The notes: generated by a model not told the origin, from the sequence alone. Positions 1-10,395 are shown, counted from the stretch's first letter. The stretch is DNA of 32,394 bases from Priapulus caudatus (GCF_000485595.1 NW_014577211.1:127894-160287); one strand, 5' to 3'. Translations and numbers: made by a program.

Positions 1-67
1 TCTTACGAGGAAACTTGGTTTCTCAAATCACGATACACAAAATGCGCGCGAGGCGGACAATACTCAC

Positions 68-261
68 CGTCCACGAGATGACCATGTTGTTTGGGCGCGT
101 GCCGTTGCCGCGCACGTTCTCCGGGTGCTTGTCGGGCGTGTCCGGATCCGTGCGACACACTGTCGTCGCATCGCTCGGCACGCTGTTGCCGATCTTGTTG
201 TGCGCGATCACGCGGAACGTGTAATTGGACCACGGCGAGATGTCGACGCGGTACTGCCGTA
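68..261 (-). CDS. Nrg: Exon 15: end of FN3-1 and start of FN3-2
   Basis: The exon is 194 bp. It starts with two bases that complete a codon from the previous exon and ends in phase 0 at ACG|GTGAGTATT. It encodes IRQYRVDISPWSNYTFRV, the F/G strands of FN3-1, then the linker, and then the B strand of FN3-2 ending NNMVISWT. The acceptor is ctcgcag|TACGGCAG. A second cag six bases into the exon would put the SPWSNYTF frame out of register, so the upstream one is used. The last 10 genomic bases of the exon (252-261) are the first 10 bases of a 43-bp tandem repeat that fills the adjoining intron. The continuation of FN3-2 is outside the window. Confidence 0.92.
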
Positions 262-760
262 CTGCGAGGGTTGCATGCAACAACACAGGTTAGATACTGT
301 CGCACTGCGAGGGTTGCATGCAACAACACAGGTTAGATACTGCCGCGCTGCGAGGGTTGCATGCAACAACACGCGTTAGAAATGTATGGTTGTATGGCGT
401 CATGTACACAAGTGATAGATAGTGTCGTGTTACAATGGTTGCATGCAACGACACACGTTAGATGATGCTACGCTGTCATGGTTGTATAAAACAAGTGATA
501 GATAGTGTTGCACTGTGAGTGTTGTATACAACAACACACGTTAGATGATGCTATGCTGTCATGGTTGTACAAAGCAAGTGATAGATAGTGTCGTGTTGCA
601 ATGGTTGTATACAACAACAGGTCATAGACACGGTCGCACTGCGAGGGTTGTATACAACACGTGTTAGATACTGGTTTGCTGTGAGGGCTGTATACAACAA
701 CACGTGTTAGATACTGGTTTGCTGTGAGGGTTGTATACAACGACACGTGTTAGATAACGC
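252..760. repeat. 43-bp minisatellite spanning an intron 3' splice site
   Basis: The first three units are near-identical and exactly 43 bp long, at 252-294, 295-337 and 338-380. Each carries the minus-strand acceptor core ccctcgcag followed by exon-like bases. About eight more diverged units run to ~760, with ttgtatacaacaacac and gttagata as common words. Unit 1 overlaps the exon by 10 bp, so units 2 and 3 are extra copies of the splice acceptor 43 and 86 bp upstream of it in the transcript. The rest of the intron, 761-932, looks unique. Confidence 0.85.
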
Positions 761-932
761 AGAACAATTACTGCACTGTGATTGGATAAACAACAACCAG
801 AGCGCAAAATTCCCAACAGCAACACGACATTCGCAAATCGCGGCAGCCACGTCTACTTCAGTGCATCGTTGACCTGCCGAACGACAACACCGTTACATAA
901 ACGCGAGGCTAGCAACGTTGAATCGCACTCAC

Positions 933-1109
933 TCGTCGGCGAGACCTTGTTCTCCAGGTCCACCCAGATGTCCGGTTCGAAGGTCGTGTTGAACTGAATG
1001 ATGTAGTTAAGTATGGGTGCGCGGTTGTCACCCATCGGTGTCCACTGCACGTTCGCTGACCGCTTGTCACAACTCGTCAGAATCACGTTGCCTGGACGGT
1101 TGGGCCGGC
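933..1109 (-). CDS. Nrg: Exon 14: FN3 domain 1, first half
   Basis: The exon is 177 bp, phase 1 at both ends. The acceptor is cgctttcag|GCCGGCC and the donor is CGACGA|GTGAGTGCG. It encodes SRPNRPGNVILTSCDKRSAN and then VQWTPMGDNRAPILNYIIQF and NTTFEPDIWVDLENKVSPT. This is the A to E strand region of the first FN3 domain. The GDNRxPILxYxIQFNT segment is strongly conserved between neuroglian and L1CAM, which makes the family call firm. Joining to exon 15 gives KVSPT-IRQYRVDISPW with no length change relative to neuroglian. Confidence 0.93.
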
Positions 1110-1389
1110 CTGAAAGCGAACATCGAAACCTCAGCATTGTTGTCCCCCGACTGCTCTGGCGGCTGCCACGGCAACGCGATAGCGCTGCGAAACGGGCGCA
1201 TGATGCCCCTGCATGGTCATGTGACATCAAGACGAGTCGAAGACAATGTCAACACTGGGACTGCTGTCGCGGATTTTAATGTCAACCGTAACCAGTAACA
1301 TCACCGTGCAGTGTATTTTGTACACGCATCTGTGCAAAAGCGTTCAAAGCATCAGTGCATTTGCATGTGATGTCATCGTCTCGGTAAAT
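1110..1389 (-). other. Intron 13, unique part
   Basis: This is intronic sequence between the FN3-1 exon and the inverted minisatellite. I see no coding similarity. Open frames here are short and unrelated to adhesion proteins. Confidence 0.6.
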
Positions 1390-1930
1390 CTCAGCGTGTC
1401 ACCGCGTGACACGTAAAACAATACAGAGTAAGTGTCACGTGTCACCACCATGATGATCGTGCAGAGTAAGTGTCACCGCCAACCTCACCGTGCAGTGTAA
1501 GTGTCACATGTCAACCTCACCGTACAGAGTAAGTGTCAAATGTCACCCGCAACGTCACCGCTCTGTATGGGTCAAATGTCACCTGTCAACCTCACAATAC
1601 AGAGTAAGTGTCACATGTCAACCTCACAATACTGAGTAGGTGTCAAATGTCGCCCGCCAATGTCACCGTACAGAGTAAGTGTCACATGTCACTGCCTTGA
1701 TGACCGTACAAGCAATACAGAGTAGGTGTCACGTGTCACCTGTCAACCTCACAATACAGAGTAAGTGTCACGTGTCACCTGTCAACCTCACAATACAGAG
1801 TAAGTGTCACGTGTCACCTGTCAACCTCACAATACAGAGTAGGTGTCACGTGTCACCTGTCAACCTCATGAGGTTGACAGGTGACACGTGACACTTACTC
1901 TGTATTGTGAGGTTGACAGGTGACACTTAC
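1390..1930. repeat. 32-39-bp minisatellite seeded by a 5' splice site, with inversion
   Basis: On the plus strand, about eleven units of the type CAACCTCACAATACAGAGTA followed by AGTGTCACGTGTCACCTGT run from ~1440 to 1868. On the minus strand the end of exon 13 reads AACCTCACCGTACAGA|GTAAG, which is the same unit in the opposite orientation, followed by one further copy with a second GTAAGTG. The two orientations meet in a palindrome centred at 1868/1869, with arms 1811-1868 and 1869-1926 and one visible mismatch. The array therefore contains repeated copies of a splice donor plus the last 16 exon bases. Confidence 0.82.
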
Positions 1931-2131
1931 TCTGTACGGTGAGGTTGGCGGTCACTCGCACGGTGTCTAGAACGGCCCCGTCGTTCTCGCGGCTGTACGC
2001 CGTCGCGACGCACGTGTAGTCAGCCGTGTCGTCATCCTGCGTGTTGGTGATCAACAGCGTGTGATCGAGCGGGTGCTTGATGATGCGCTGCGACAGCGCG
2101 TAGTTGATCAGCTCACCGTGCTTGCGCCAGT
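1931..2131 (-). CDS. Nrg: Exon 13: Ig domain 6, second half
   Basis: The exon is 201 bp, phase 1 to phase 1. The acceptor is ttctcgcag|ACTGGCGC and the donor is GTACAGA|GTAAGTGTC. It encodes DWRKHGELINYALSQRII, then DHTLLITNTQDDDTADYTCV and VTANLTVQ. The WRKHGE C strand, LLITN E strand and DxADYTCVA F strand are typical of an I-set Ig domain and match neuroglian Ig6 (IDWWKDG ... SGEYTCVAR). The split D codon (G|AC) joins exon 12 in frame. Confidence 0.92.
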
Positions 2132-2160
2132 CTGCGAGAAAAAAATGCAAATAAGCAGCT

Positions 2161-2590
2161 CGAATGAGCGGCAGTCACGCCACGAGTGTGGCAGGCGTGA
2201 GATGAATGAGTGGCAGCCGTGGTGTGAATGAGTGGCAGTATGGGGGAATGAGTGGCAGCCGTGGGGTGAATAAGTGGCAGTAGGGGGTGAAAGAGTGGCA
2301 GTATGGGTGAATGAGTGGCAGCCGTGGAGTGAATGAGTGGCAGTATGGGAGAATGAGTGGCAGTAGGGGGTGAATGAGTGGCAGTAGGGGGTGAATGAGT
2401 GGCAGCCATGGGGTGAATGAGTGACAATAGAGTGAATGAGCAGCAGCTGTGGGATGATGGAGTGGCAGTAGTTGGAAGACTGAGCGGAAATAAAGGAATA
2501 TATGCGTGGTAGTAATTGGATGAAAGAGGGACAGTAGGGGAATGAATGAGTGGCAGTACGAAGAAGAATAAGTGGCAGTAAGGAAATGAA
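2161..2590. repeat. ~23-bp minisatellite GAATGAGTGGCAG
   Basis: Imperfect units of GAATGAGTGGCAG plus a variable (tagggggt / ccgtggggt / tatggggt) segment fill the acceptor side of intron 12, starting about 30 bp from exon 13. The array explains long His/Thr/Ser-rich open frames on the minus strand, which are not genes. The tail to ~2590 is more diverged. Confidence 0.8.
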
Positions 2591-2679
2591 TTTTACTTTT
2601 AGGAACTTTAGCTTTAACTTTCCGATGTTACTGACAACAGGCCCCAGCTCTGCCATCTTCAGGTAGACTATGCAATCTC

Positions 2680-3024
2680 TACATTCACACACGTACACAC
2701 ACTCACAGACATGCACACGTTGTGCACACACACCCACACACGCGTGCTCGCATACACGTATGCACATATTTTAATATGTATAGATATATATATATATAGT
2801 GTGTGTGTGTGCGTGCGTGCGTGTGTGTGTTCGGTTAGTATATATAATATATATATATATTATATATATATAATAATATTATATATATATTAATGTGTGT
2901 GTGTGTGTGTGTGTGTGTGCGTGCATGTGTGAGTACGTGTGTGTGTGTGTGTGTGGTGTGTGTGTGTGTGTGTGCGTGGTGTGTGGTGCGTGTGTGTGTG
3001 TGTGTGTGCGTGCGTGTGTGAGTA
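2680..3024. repeat. CA/GT and AT microsatellites in intron 12
   Basis: The segment holds a (CA)n-like run at 2684-2760, AT-rich palindromic dinucleotides at ~2780-2890, and (GT)n with GC interruptions at 2893-3020. The array ends only 17 bp from the Ig6 donor at 3040. Confidence 0.9.
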
Positions 3025-3040
3025 ACTACCATCGTATTAC

Positions 3041-3148
3041 CTATCTGTAGACGAAGTGACTTGTCGGCTACGGCCGAGGCAGCGAACACAGCGGCTTGTG
3101 GCTTCCTGAAGCTCAAGATCCGCGGCCGATTCACGAACTTTAGTCTTA
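3041..3148 (-). CDS. Nrg: Exon 12: Ig domain 6, first half (first Ig cysteine absent)
   Basis: The exon is 108 bp, phase 1 to phase 1. The acceptor is ctgtctgcag|TAAGACTA and the donor is CAGATAG|GTAATACG. It encodes KFVNRPRILSFRKPQ and then AAVFAASAVADKSLRLQID, which joins exon 13 to give LRLQIDWRKHGE. It aligns residue for residue with neuroglian Ig6 (ATFRCNEAHDDTLEIEIDW). The canonical B-strand cysteine is replaced by alanine (GCC), while the partner cysteine in exon 13 is present. The assignment rests on frame continuity and position, because sequence identity is modest. Confidence 0.75.
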
Positions 3149-4370
3149 CTGCAGACAGACAGCAAGCACATCAGATATACACTGTCAGATAGCAGGCAGT
3201 GAACAAGAATATCATATATACAGGGTCAGACAGCAGGCAGTGACAAGAATATCATATATACAGGGTCAGACAGCAGCAGTGAACAAAATAGCATATATAC
3301 GAGGGTCAGACAGGCAGGCAGTGAACAAGAAATATCAGAAAGACAGGGTCAGATATAAGGCTGTAAGCAAGAATATCAGATATACACTGTCAGATAGCAG
3401 GCAGTGAACAAGAATATCATATATACAGGGTCAGACAGCAGGCAGTGAACAAGAATATCAGAAAGACAGGGTCAGATATAAGGCTGTAAGCAAGAATATC
3501 AGATATACACTGTCAGACAGCGGGCAGTGATCAAGAATATCAGATATACAGGGTCAGATATAAGGCTGTAAGCAGAATATCAATATACACTGTCAGACAG
3601 CGGGCAGTGATCAAGAAATCAGATATACAGAGGTCAATATAAGGCTGTAAGCAAGAATATCAGATATACACTGTCAGATAGGCAGGCAGTGAAGCAAAGA
3701 AATATCATATATACATTGTCAGACGCAAGGGCAGTGATCAAGAATATCATATATACAGGGTCAGACAGCAGGCAGTGAGCAAGAATATCAGATATACACT
3801 GTCAGACAGCAGGCAGTGATCAAGAATATCAGATATACAGGGTCAGACATATGGCAGTAAGCAAGAATATCAGATATACACTGTCAGGCAGCAGGCAGAA
3901 AGCAAAAATATCAGATATACAGTAGCAAACAGCAGACAGTGAGCAAGAATATCAGATATACACTGTCAGATAGCAAGGCAGTGATCAGAATATCAGATAT
4001 ACATTGTCAGACAGCTGGGCAGCTGATGCAGAATATCAGAATAAGACAGGGTCTAGATATAAGGTCTGTAAGCAAGAATATGCAGATAATCACACTGTCA
4101 GACAGGCAGCAGTGATCAAGAATATCAGATATACAGGGTCAAGACCAGCAGACTGAGGCAAGAATATCAGTACATATACAGGGTGCCGAGCATATGGCAG
4201 TAAGCAGAATATCAGATAATACACCGTCAACATCAGCAGTGAGACAAGAATATCAGACATACAGTACAGACAGCTACACAGCAAGAAATCCTGAACATAG
4301 CAGACACGCATACACGCAGTGTAGATACAAGATAGACCTATGCAACTGGCACCGAAAGTGGACAGGCAAG
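3149..4370. repeat. ~41-bp minisatellite in intron 11
   Basis: Units read approximately GTCAGACAGCAGGCAGTGAT, CAAGAATATCAGATATACAC, repeated some 28 times. The array begins directly at the Ig6 acceptor: the first 34 intron bases (ctgcagacagacagcaag...atatac) are a shortened unit. Beyond ~3270, single-base insertions appear in most units, consistent with lower base accuracy. Confidence 0.85.
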
Positions 4371-4514
4371 AATGCAGATACGCCTAGATAGCGCAGCTCG
4401 CCGGAACGACGGCATCAAACCGCCGCAGCTCAAAGAGCGCAACCACCCAGATATCACGAACGCCGACACCTCCGACGAGGCAGATGGCGCGCCACCGGTG
4501 AGCAGGCGACTCAC
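4371..4514 (-). other. GC-rich intron segment next to the Ig5 donor
   Basis: This lies between the 41-bp array and the donor AAC|GTGAGTCGCC. Open frames read through it, but their translation (for example SRLLTGGAPSASSEV) does not match any Ig or FN3 strand, and the donor is good. I treat it as intron. Confidence 0.5.
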
Positions 4515-4685
4515 GTTGACGATGACTGCGCGCCGTGCCTGGATGGTGGCCGTACTTGTGTCGACCCGACAGACACATTAGTCCCCGTCTCGTGCGAAGA
4601 TCCACGCGCATCGATGAATCATGTGCCGTTCTCCAGCATGTCGAAGCGGCGCGCCGTGTAGCTCGGCGCCGGTTCTTTGTACGCA
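4515..4685 (-). CDS. Nrg: Exon 11: Ig domain 5, second half, frameshifted in this assembly
   Basis: The minus strand encodes pieces of an Ig C to G strand region in different frames. YTARRFDMLENGT comes first, then an apparent stop, and then after a shift CRVDTSTATIQARRAVIVN, ending at the donor AAC|GTGAGTCGCC. RFDMLENGT is the typical E strand, and the C residue is the second Ig cysteine expected after IHCDTFAAP in exon 10. The visible donor is phase 0, whereas exon 12 needs phase 1; one missing G before gtgagt would reconcile them. No convincing cag acceptor is visible, so the upper boundary is approximate. Because the whole block is of low base accuracy, sequencing error is far likelier than a real null allele. 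Confidence 0.65.
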
Positions 4686-4724
4686 CGCGTGTTGACGCGC
4701 GGACACAGCAGAGAAGAAATGTCA

Positions 4725-7700
4725 CATGGTGAGGGGTGTCACATGGTGAGTGGGGGTGTCACACAGTGAGTGGGGGTGTACACACGGTGAGTGGGGGTGT
4801 CCACACGGTGAGTGGGGTGTCATCACGGTGAGTGGGGGGGTCACAACGGGAGTGGGGGTGTCCCACCGATGAGTGGGGGTGTCAACATCGTGGTGGGTGC
4901 ACCGGATGGGGTGTCACCACGGTGAGTGTGGAGGTCACCGGTGAGTGGGGGTCACGGTTAGGGTCACACGCGAGTGGGGGTGTCACAACGGCGTAGTGGG
5001 GGGGTGAGGGTTCACACGTGAGTGGGGGTGTCACATCGGGACGTGGGGTGTCAGCACGGGTGGTGTCACACAGGTGAGTGGGGGTGTCACACGGTGAGTG
5101 GGGGTGTCACACGGTGCAGTGGGCGTGTCCACAACGGTGAGTGGGGGGTGTCAGCACGGTGAGTGGGGTGTGCACACGGTGAGTGGGGGTGGTCACACGG
5201 TGAGGTGTGGGGTGGTCACACGGTGAGTGGCGGTGTCACACGGTGAGTGGGGGTGTCATCCGTGGAGTGGGGGTGTCAACGTGAGTGGGTGTCACACGAT
5301 GATGGGGGTTGTCTAGCGATGAGTGGGGGTGTCACACGGTGGGGGGGTGTCACATCGGTGAGTGGGGGGTGTCACAGTGTGGGTTCACGGTGAGTGGGTC
5401 GCACACGGTGAGTGGGGGGTGTCACACGGAGTGGGGGTGTCACACGTGCGTGGGGGGTGTCACACGTGAGTGGGGGTGAGCAGTGGGGGCAACACGGTGA
5501 GTGGGGGTGTCACCCGGTGAGTGGGTGGTGTCACACAGTATGAGGGATGGAGTTGTCCACATCGGTGAGTGGGGGTGTCACACGTGAGTGGGGTGTCAGC
5601 ACGATGAAGGGATGTGAGTGTCACACGGTGAGTGGGGGTGTCACGCGGTGTCAGTGGGGTGTGCCAACACGGTGAGTGGCGGGTGTCATACGCGGTGAGT
5701 GGGGTGTGCCACGTGAAAGTGGGGGGTCACACGGTGAGTGGGGGTGTCACACATGAGTGGGGTGTCACAACGGTGTAGTGGGGGGTTTGTCAACACGGTG
5801 ATGGGGTGTCACACGGTGAGTGGGGGTGTTCACACGGTGAGCTGGGGGTGTCACACAGGTGAGTGGGGGTGCACACGGTGAGTGGGGGTGTCACACGGTG
5901 AGTGGGGGTGTCACACGGTGAGTGGGGGTGTCACACGGTGAGTGGGGGTGTCACACGGTGAGTGGGGGTGTCCACACGGTGTAAGTTGGGGGTGTCAGCA
6001 CGGTGAGTGGGGGTGTCATACGATGAGTGGGGTGGTCAATACGATGAGTGGGGGTGTCACCAACGTGAGTGGGGTGTCACCAACGGTGAGTGGGGTGTCA
6101 CAGACGCGATGAGTGGGGGTGCAGCATACGGGTGAGTGGGGGTGTCACAGCGGTGAGTGGGGGTGTCAGCACGTGAGTGGGGGTGTCACTCACAACATGA
6201 GGGTACACGGGGGTGTGCAGCACGGTGAGTGGGGGTGTCACCCCGGTGAGTGGTGTCCACACGGTGAGTGGGGGTGTCACACGGTGAGTGGAAGTGTCAT
6301 ACGATGAGGGATGGAGTGTCACACGGTGAGTGGGGGTGTCACACGATAAGTGGGGGTGGTCACACCGATGGAGGGATGGAGTGTCACACGGTGAGTGGGG
6401 TGTCACACGGTGAGTGGGGTGTCACACGGTGAGTGGGGGGTGTCATAACGGTGAGTGGGGTGTGCACTACGGTGGTGGGGGTGTCAGCACGGTGAGTGGG
6501 GGTGTCAGCACGATGAGTGGGGGTGCACACGGTGAGTGGGGGTGTCACACGGTGAGTGGGGGTGTCACCGGTGAGTGTGGGTGTCACACGGTGAGTGGGG
6601 GTGTCACACGGTGAGCTGGGGGTGTCACATGCGATGAGTGGGGGGGTTTGTCAACACGGTGAGTGGGGGTGTCACACGGTGAGTGGGTGTCACACGCTGA
6701 GGTGGGGGTGTCACCACGATGAGTGGGGGTGTCACACGGTGAGTGGGGTGTCAGCACGGTGAGTGGGGTGTCAGCCGGTGAGTGGGGGTGTCACACGGTG
6801 AGTGGGGGTGTCACACGATGAGGATGGGAGTGTCAACACGGTTTGAGTTGGGGGTGTCACCGGTGAGTGGGGGTGTCACACGATGAGGATGGAGTGTCAC
6901 ACGGTGAGTGGGGGTGTCAGCAGCGGTGAGTGGGGTGTCACACGTGAGTGGGGGTGTCATACGGTGAGTGGGGGTGTCACAGCGTGAGTGGGGGTGTCAC
7001 AGCGATGAGTGGGGGTGTCCACATGGTTTGAGGTGGGGGGTGTCACACGGTGAGTGGGGGTGTCACAGCGGTGAGTGGGGGTGTCACACGGTGAAGTGGG
7101 GGTGTCACACGCGGTGAGTGGAAGTGTCACATCGGTGAGTGGGGTGTCATACGGTGAGTGGGGTGTCACACGTGAGTGGGGGTGTCACGACGGTGGAGTG
7201 GGGGTGGTCACACGGTGAGTGGGGGTGTCAGCAGCGGTGAGTGGGGGTGTCACAGCGATGAGTGGGGGGTCACACGGTGAGTGGGGTGTCCACACCGGTG
7301 AGTGGGGGTGTCAGCAGGCGGTGAGCTGGGGTGTCACACGTGAGTGGGGTGTCAAGCACGGTCGAGTGGAAGTGTCAGGCACGTGAGGTGGGGTGTCAGT
7401 ACGCTTGTAGTTGGGGTGTCACACCGTGAGTGGGGGTGTCACACGGGTGGAGTGGGGTGTCACACCGGTGAGTGGGGGTGTCACACGGTGAGTGGCGTGT
7501 CATCAGCGGTGAGTGGGGGATGTCACACGGTGGACGTGGGGGTGTCAGACGAATGAGTGGGGGGTGTCACCGGTGGAGTGGGGGTGTGCACACGGGTTGA
7601 GTGGGGGGTGTCCACGTGAGTGGGTGTCACACGGTGAGTGGGGTGTCCACCACGGTGAGTGAAGTGTCAGCAACGGTGGTCGGGGTGTCATACGGTGAGT

Positions 7701-9740
7701 GGGGTGTCACACGGTGAGTGGGGGTGTCACACGGTGAGTGGGGGTGTCACACGATGAGTGGGGGTGTCACACGTGATGGGGGTGTCACACGGTGAGTGGG
7801 GTGTCACACGGTGAGTGGGGATGTCCACGACGTGTGAGTGGGGATTGTCACACCGGTGAGTGGATAGTGTCACACGGTGAGTGGGGGTGTCATAGCGGTG
7901 AGTGGGGGTGTCAACACGGGTAGAGTGGGGGTGTCACGCAGCGGTGAGGGGGGTGGTCACACGGTGTAGTGGGGTGTCACCGGTTGAGTGGGGGTGTCAA
8001 CACGGTGAGTGGGGGTGTCACACGGTGAAGTGGGCGTGTGCAACACGAATTTGAGTGGGGTGTCACACGGTGAAGTGGGGGTGGTTCCCCACGGGTGAGT
8101 GGGGGTGTCACAACGATGAGTGGGGGTGTCACAGCGGTGAGTGGGGGTGTCAGCACGATGAGTGGGGGTGTCACACGGTGAGTGGGGAGGTGTCTACACG
8201 GTGAGTGGGGGTGTCATACGGTGAGTGGGGGTGTCAGCACGATGAGTGGGGTGTCACAGCGATGAGTGGGGGTGTCACACGGTGAGTGGGGTGTCACACG
8301 GTGAGTGGGGAGTGTCACACGGTGAGTGGGGTGTCACACGGTGAGTGGGGTGTCACACGATGAGTGGGGGTGTCACACGGTGAGTGGGGTGTCACACGAT
8401 GCACGTGGGGGTGTCACACGGTGAGCTGGGGGTGTCACACGATGAGTGGGGTGTCAGCAGCGGTGAGTGGGTGTCACACGGTGAGTGGGGGTGTCATAGC
8501 GGTGAGTGGGGTGTCACACGATGAGTGGGGGTGTCCACACGATCGAGTGGGGGTGTCACACGGTGAAGTGGGGGCCTGTCAGCACGGTGAGTGGGGGTGT
8601 CACAGCGATGAGCTGGCGGTGTCAGCACGGCTGAGTGGGGGTGTCCAGCACGAACTGAGTGGGGGTGTCAGCACGATGAGTGGTGGGTGTCAGCACGATG
8701 AGTGGGGGTGTCATCACGGCTGAGTGGGGTGGTCAGCACGGTGAGTGGCGGGCTGTCAGCAGTCGGCTGCAGCTTGGGGTGTCACCACGAAATGAGTGGG
8801 GGTGTCAGCACGATGCAGGGATGAGAGTGTCTACAGCGAATGAGTGGCGGAGTGTCACAGCGGTGAGTGGGGGTGTCACACAGTGAGTTGGAAGTGTCAA
8901 ATACGATGAGGGATGGAAGTGCACAACGATGAGTGGAGTGTCTCACACGGTGAGTGGGGGTGTCACACGGTTGAGTGGGGGTGTCACAGCGGTGAGTGGG
9001 GTGTTCAAACACCGTGAGTGGGGGGTGTCACACGTGATTGGGGTGTCACACGGTGAGTGGGGGTGTCACACGTGAGTGGGGGTGTCACACGGTGAGTGGG
9101 GTGTCACCACCAGGAGTGGGTGTCACACGGTGAGTGGGTGTCACACGGTGAGTTGGGGGTGTCCACACGAGTGTAGTGGGGGGGGTGTCACACGGTTGAG
9201 TGGGGTGTCCACACGGTGCGTGGGGGTGTCACCGGTGAGTGGGGGGTCACACGGTGAGTGGGGGTGTCACACGGCTGCAGTGGGGGATGTCAGGCACGGT
9301 GAGTGGGTGTCACCGGTGGAGTGGAAGTGTTAATACGATAAGGGATGGAGTGTCTGATGATGAGGGGTGGAGTGTCACATGGTTAGGGGGGTGTCACACG
9401 ATGAGGGGTGGAGTGTCACACGTTGAGGGGTGAAGTGTCACACGATGAGGAGTGAGTGAGTGCACCACGAATGAGCGGGGCGAGTGTGCGGCACGGTGAT
9501 GGGGAGTGTCACAATGATCAAGGGATTGTCACACGATGAAGGGTGTCACACGATGAGGGAGAGTGTCACGGCAACGATGCGGGGGAGTGTGCCACGAGTG
9601 AGGGGGGTGTCACACGAGTGAGGGGGGAGTGTCATACAGTGATAGGGGAGGTGTCACACGATAGAGGGGGGAGTGTCACACGGGCTGAAGTGGGCAGTGT
9701 CAACGATGAGAGTGGACGTGTCCATGCGGGTTCATGGTCG
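4725..9740. repeat. ~5 kb minisatellite, 20-bp unit GGTGAGTGGGGGTGTCACAC
   Basis: Roughly 200-250 tandem copies of GGTGAGTGGGGGTGTCACAC fill intron 10. The purest stretch is at ~5870-5970, where units repeat exactly. Elsewhere, indels every few units blur the period. From ~9330 the unit changes to a GATGAGGGGTGGAGTGTCAC variant. The plus strand has G-runs and a GGTGAGTG word in nearly every unit, and the minus strand (the transcript) is CCCCCACTCACC-rich. All long open frames here, on either strand, are low-complexity artefacts. Confidence 0.93.
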
Positions 9741-10029
9741 TGACAGCGAGGAAGGTTAAAGTTCTGAAGCTCATTATTATCAGTAACAGAATTTGAGCTT
9801 TCAGTTAGTCTTAACATAATGTTGTAGACAGTAGATTGGCAATAAGCATTGGTCAAGTTTCTCAAACAGTGGCGGTTTTATCTGAAATAGTTATGCTTAC
9901 GACTAATATTAGGGCTGAAAATTTGTGTTCCCTGTCTCTATTCACATTCTGCATGAGTAAAGAAATTTTAAAGAGTCCCTCGACCCTGTGCTGTGGCCGC
10001 GCAAAGGCTCTAAGCTAGAGCTTCAAAAT
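9741..10029 (-). other. Intron 10, unique segment
   Basis: AT-rich non-repetitive sequence between the 20-bp array and the CT-rich tract. It has no counterpart in the second copy, because the clean contig starts at the CT tract. No coding signal was recognised. Confidence 0.5.
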
Positions 10030-10039
10030 AGCTGTAGAT

Positions 10040-10385
10040 TTTGTAGATATCTCTCTCTCTGGTCCTCTCTCTCTCTCTGGGCTCGCTCTCTGCTCATCTC
10101 TCTCTCTCGCCTGGCTTCTCTTCTTTCTATGATTGCTGCTCTACTTCTCAATTATTTCTGCCCCCCTCTTCACTCTCTCTCTACATTAATCGCTCGTCCC
10201 CAGACCTCTCGTGGCCTGCAGCACACGTGCATGATCCTCTCTGCTCTCTCTCTCTCATAGACGTCGACTGCTGGCTCTTCTGCTCTGCTCTGCTCTCTCT
10301 CCTCGGAGGAGGCTCTGCTCTCATCTCTTTCTCTCTCTCTCCCCTCTCTCTCTCTCGCGTTGCTATTTCCTCTCGTGTCATCGAG
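10040..10385. repeat. Interrupted (CT)n tract
   Basis: Runs of CTCTCT are interrupted by other bases. This corresponds to the (CT)n at 16,605-16,687 where the clean contig begins. It is longer here, so the clean contig probably starts inside the tract. Confidence 0.8.
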
Positions 10386-10395
10386 TACAGGCAAC

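Noticed and set aside
2108-2767. 219-codon minus-strand frame
   Set aside because: Composed of the GAGTGGCAG minisatellite and CA microsatellite; not protein-like.
4725-9740. Many open frames of 64-119 codons on both strands (Gly/Val/Ser/His or Thr/Pro-rich)
   Set aside because: They are translations of the 20-bp tandem unit. They change frame with each indel and have no independent coding features.
4725-9740. CRISPR-like array because of regular short repeats
   Set aside because: There are no unique spacers, the units are contiguous, and the context is a metazoan gene intron.
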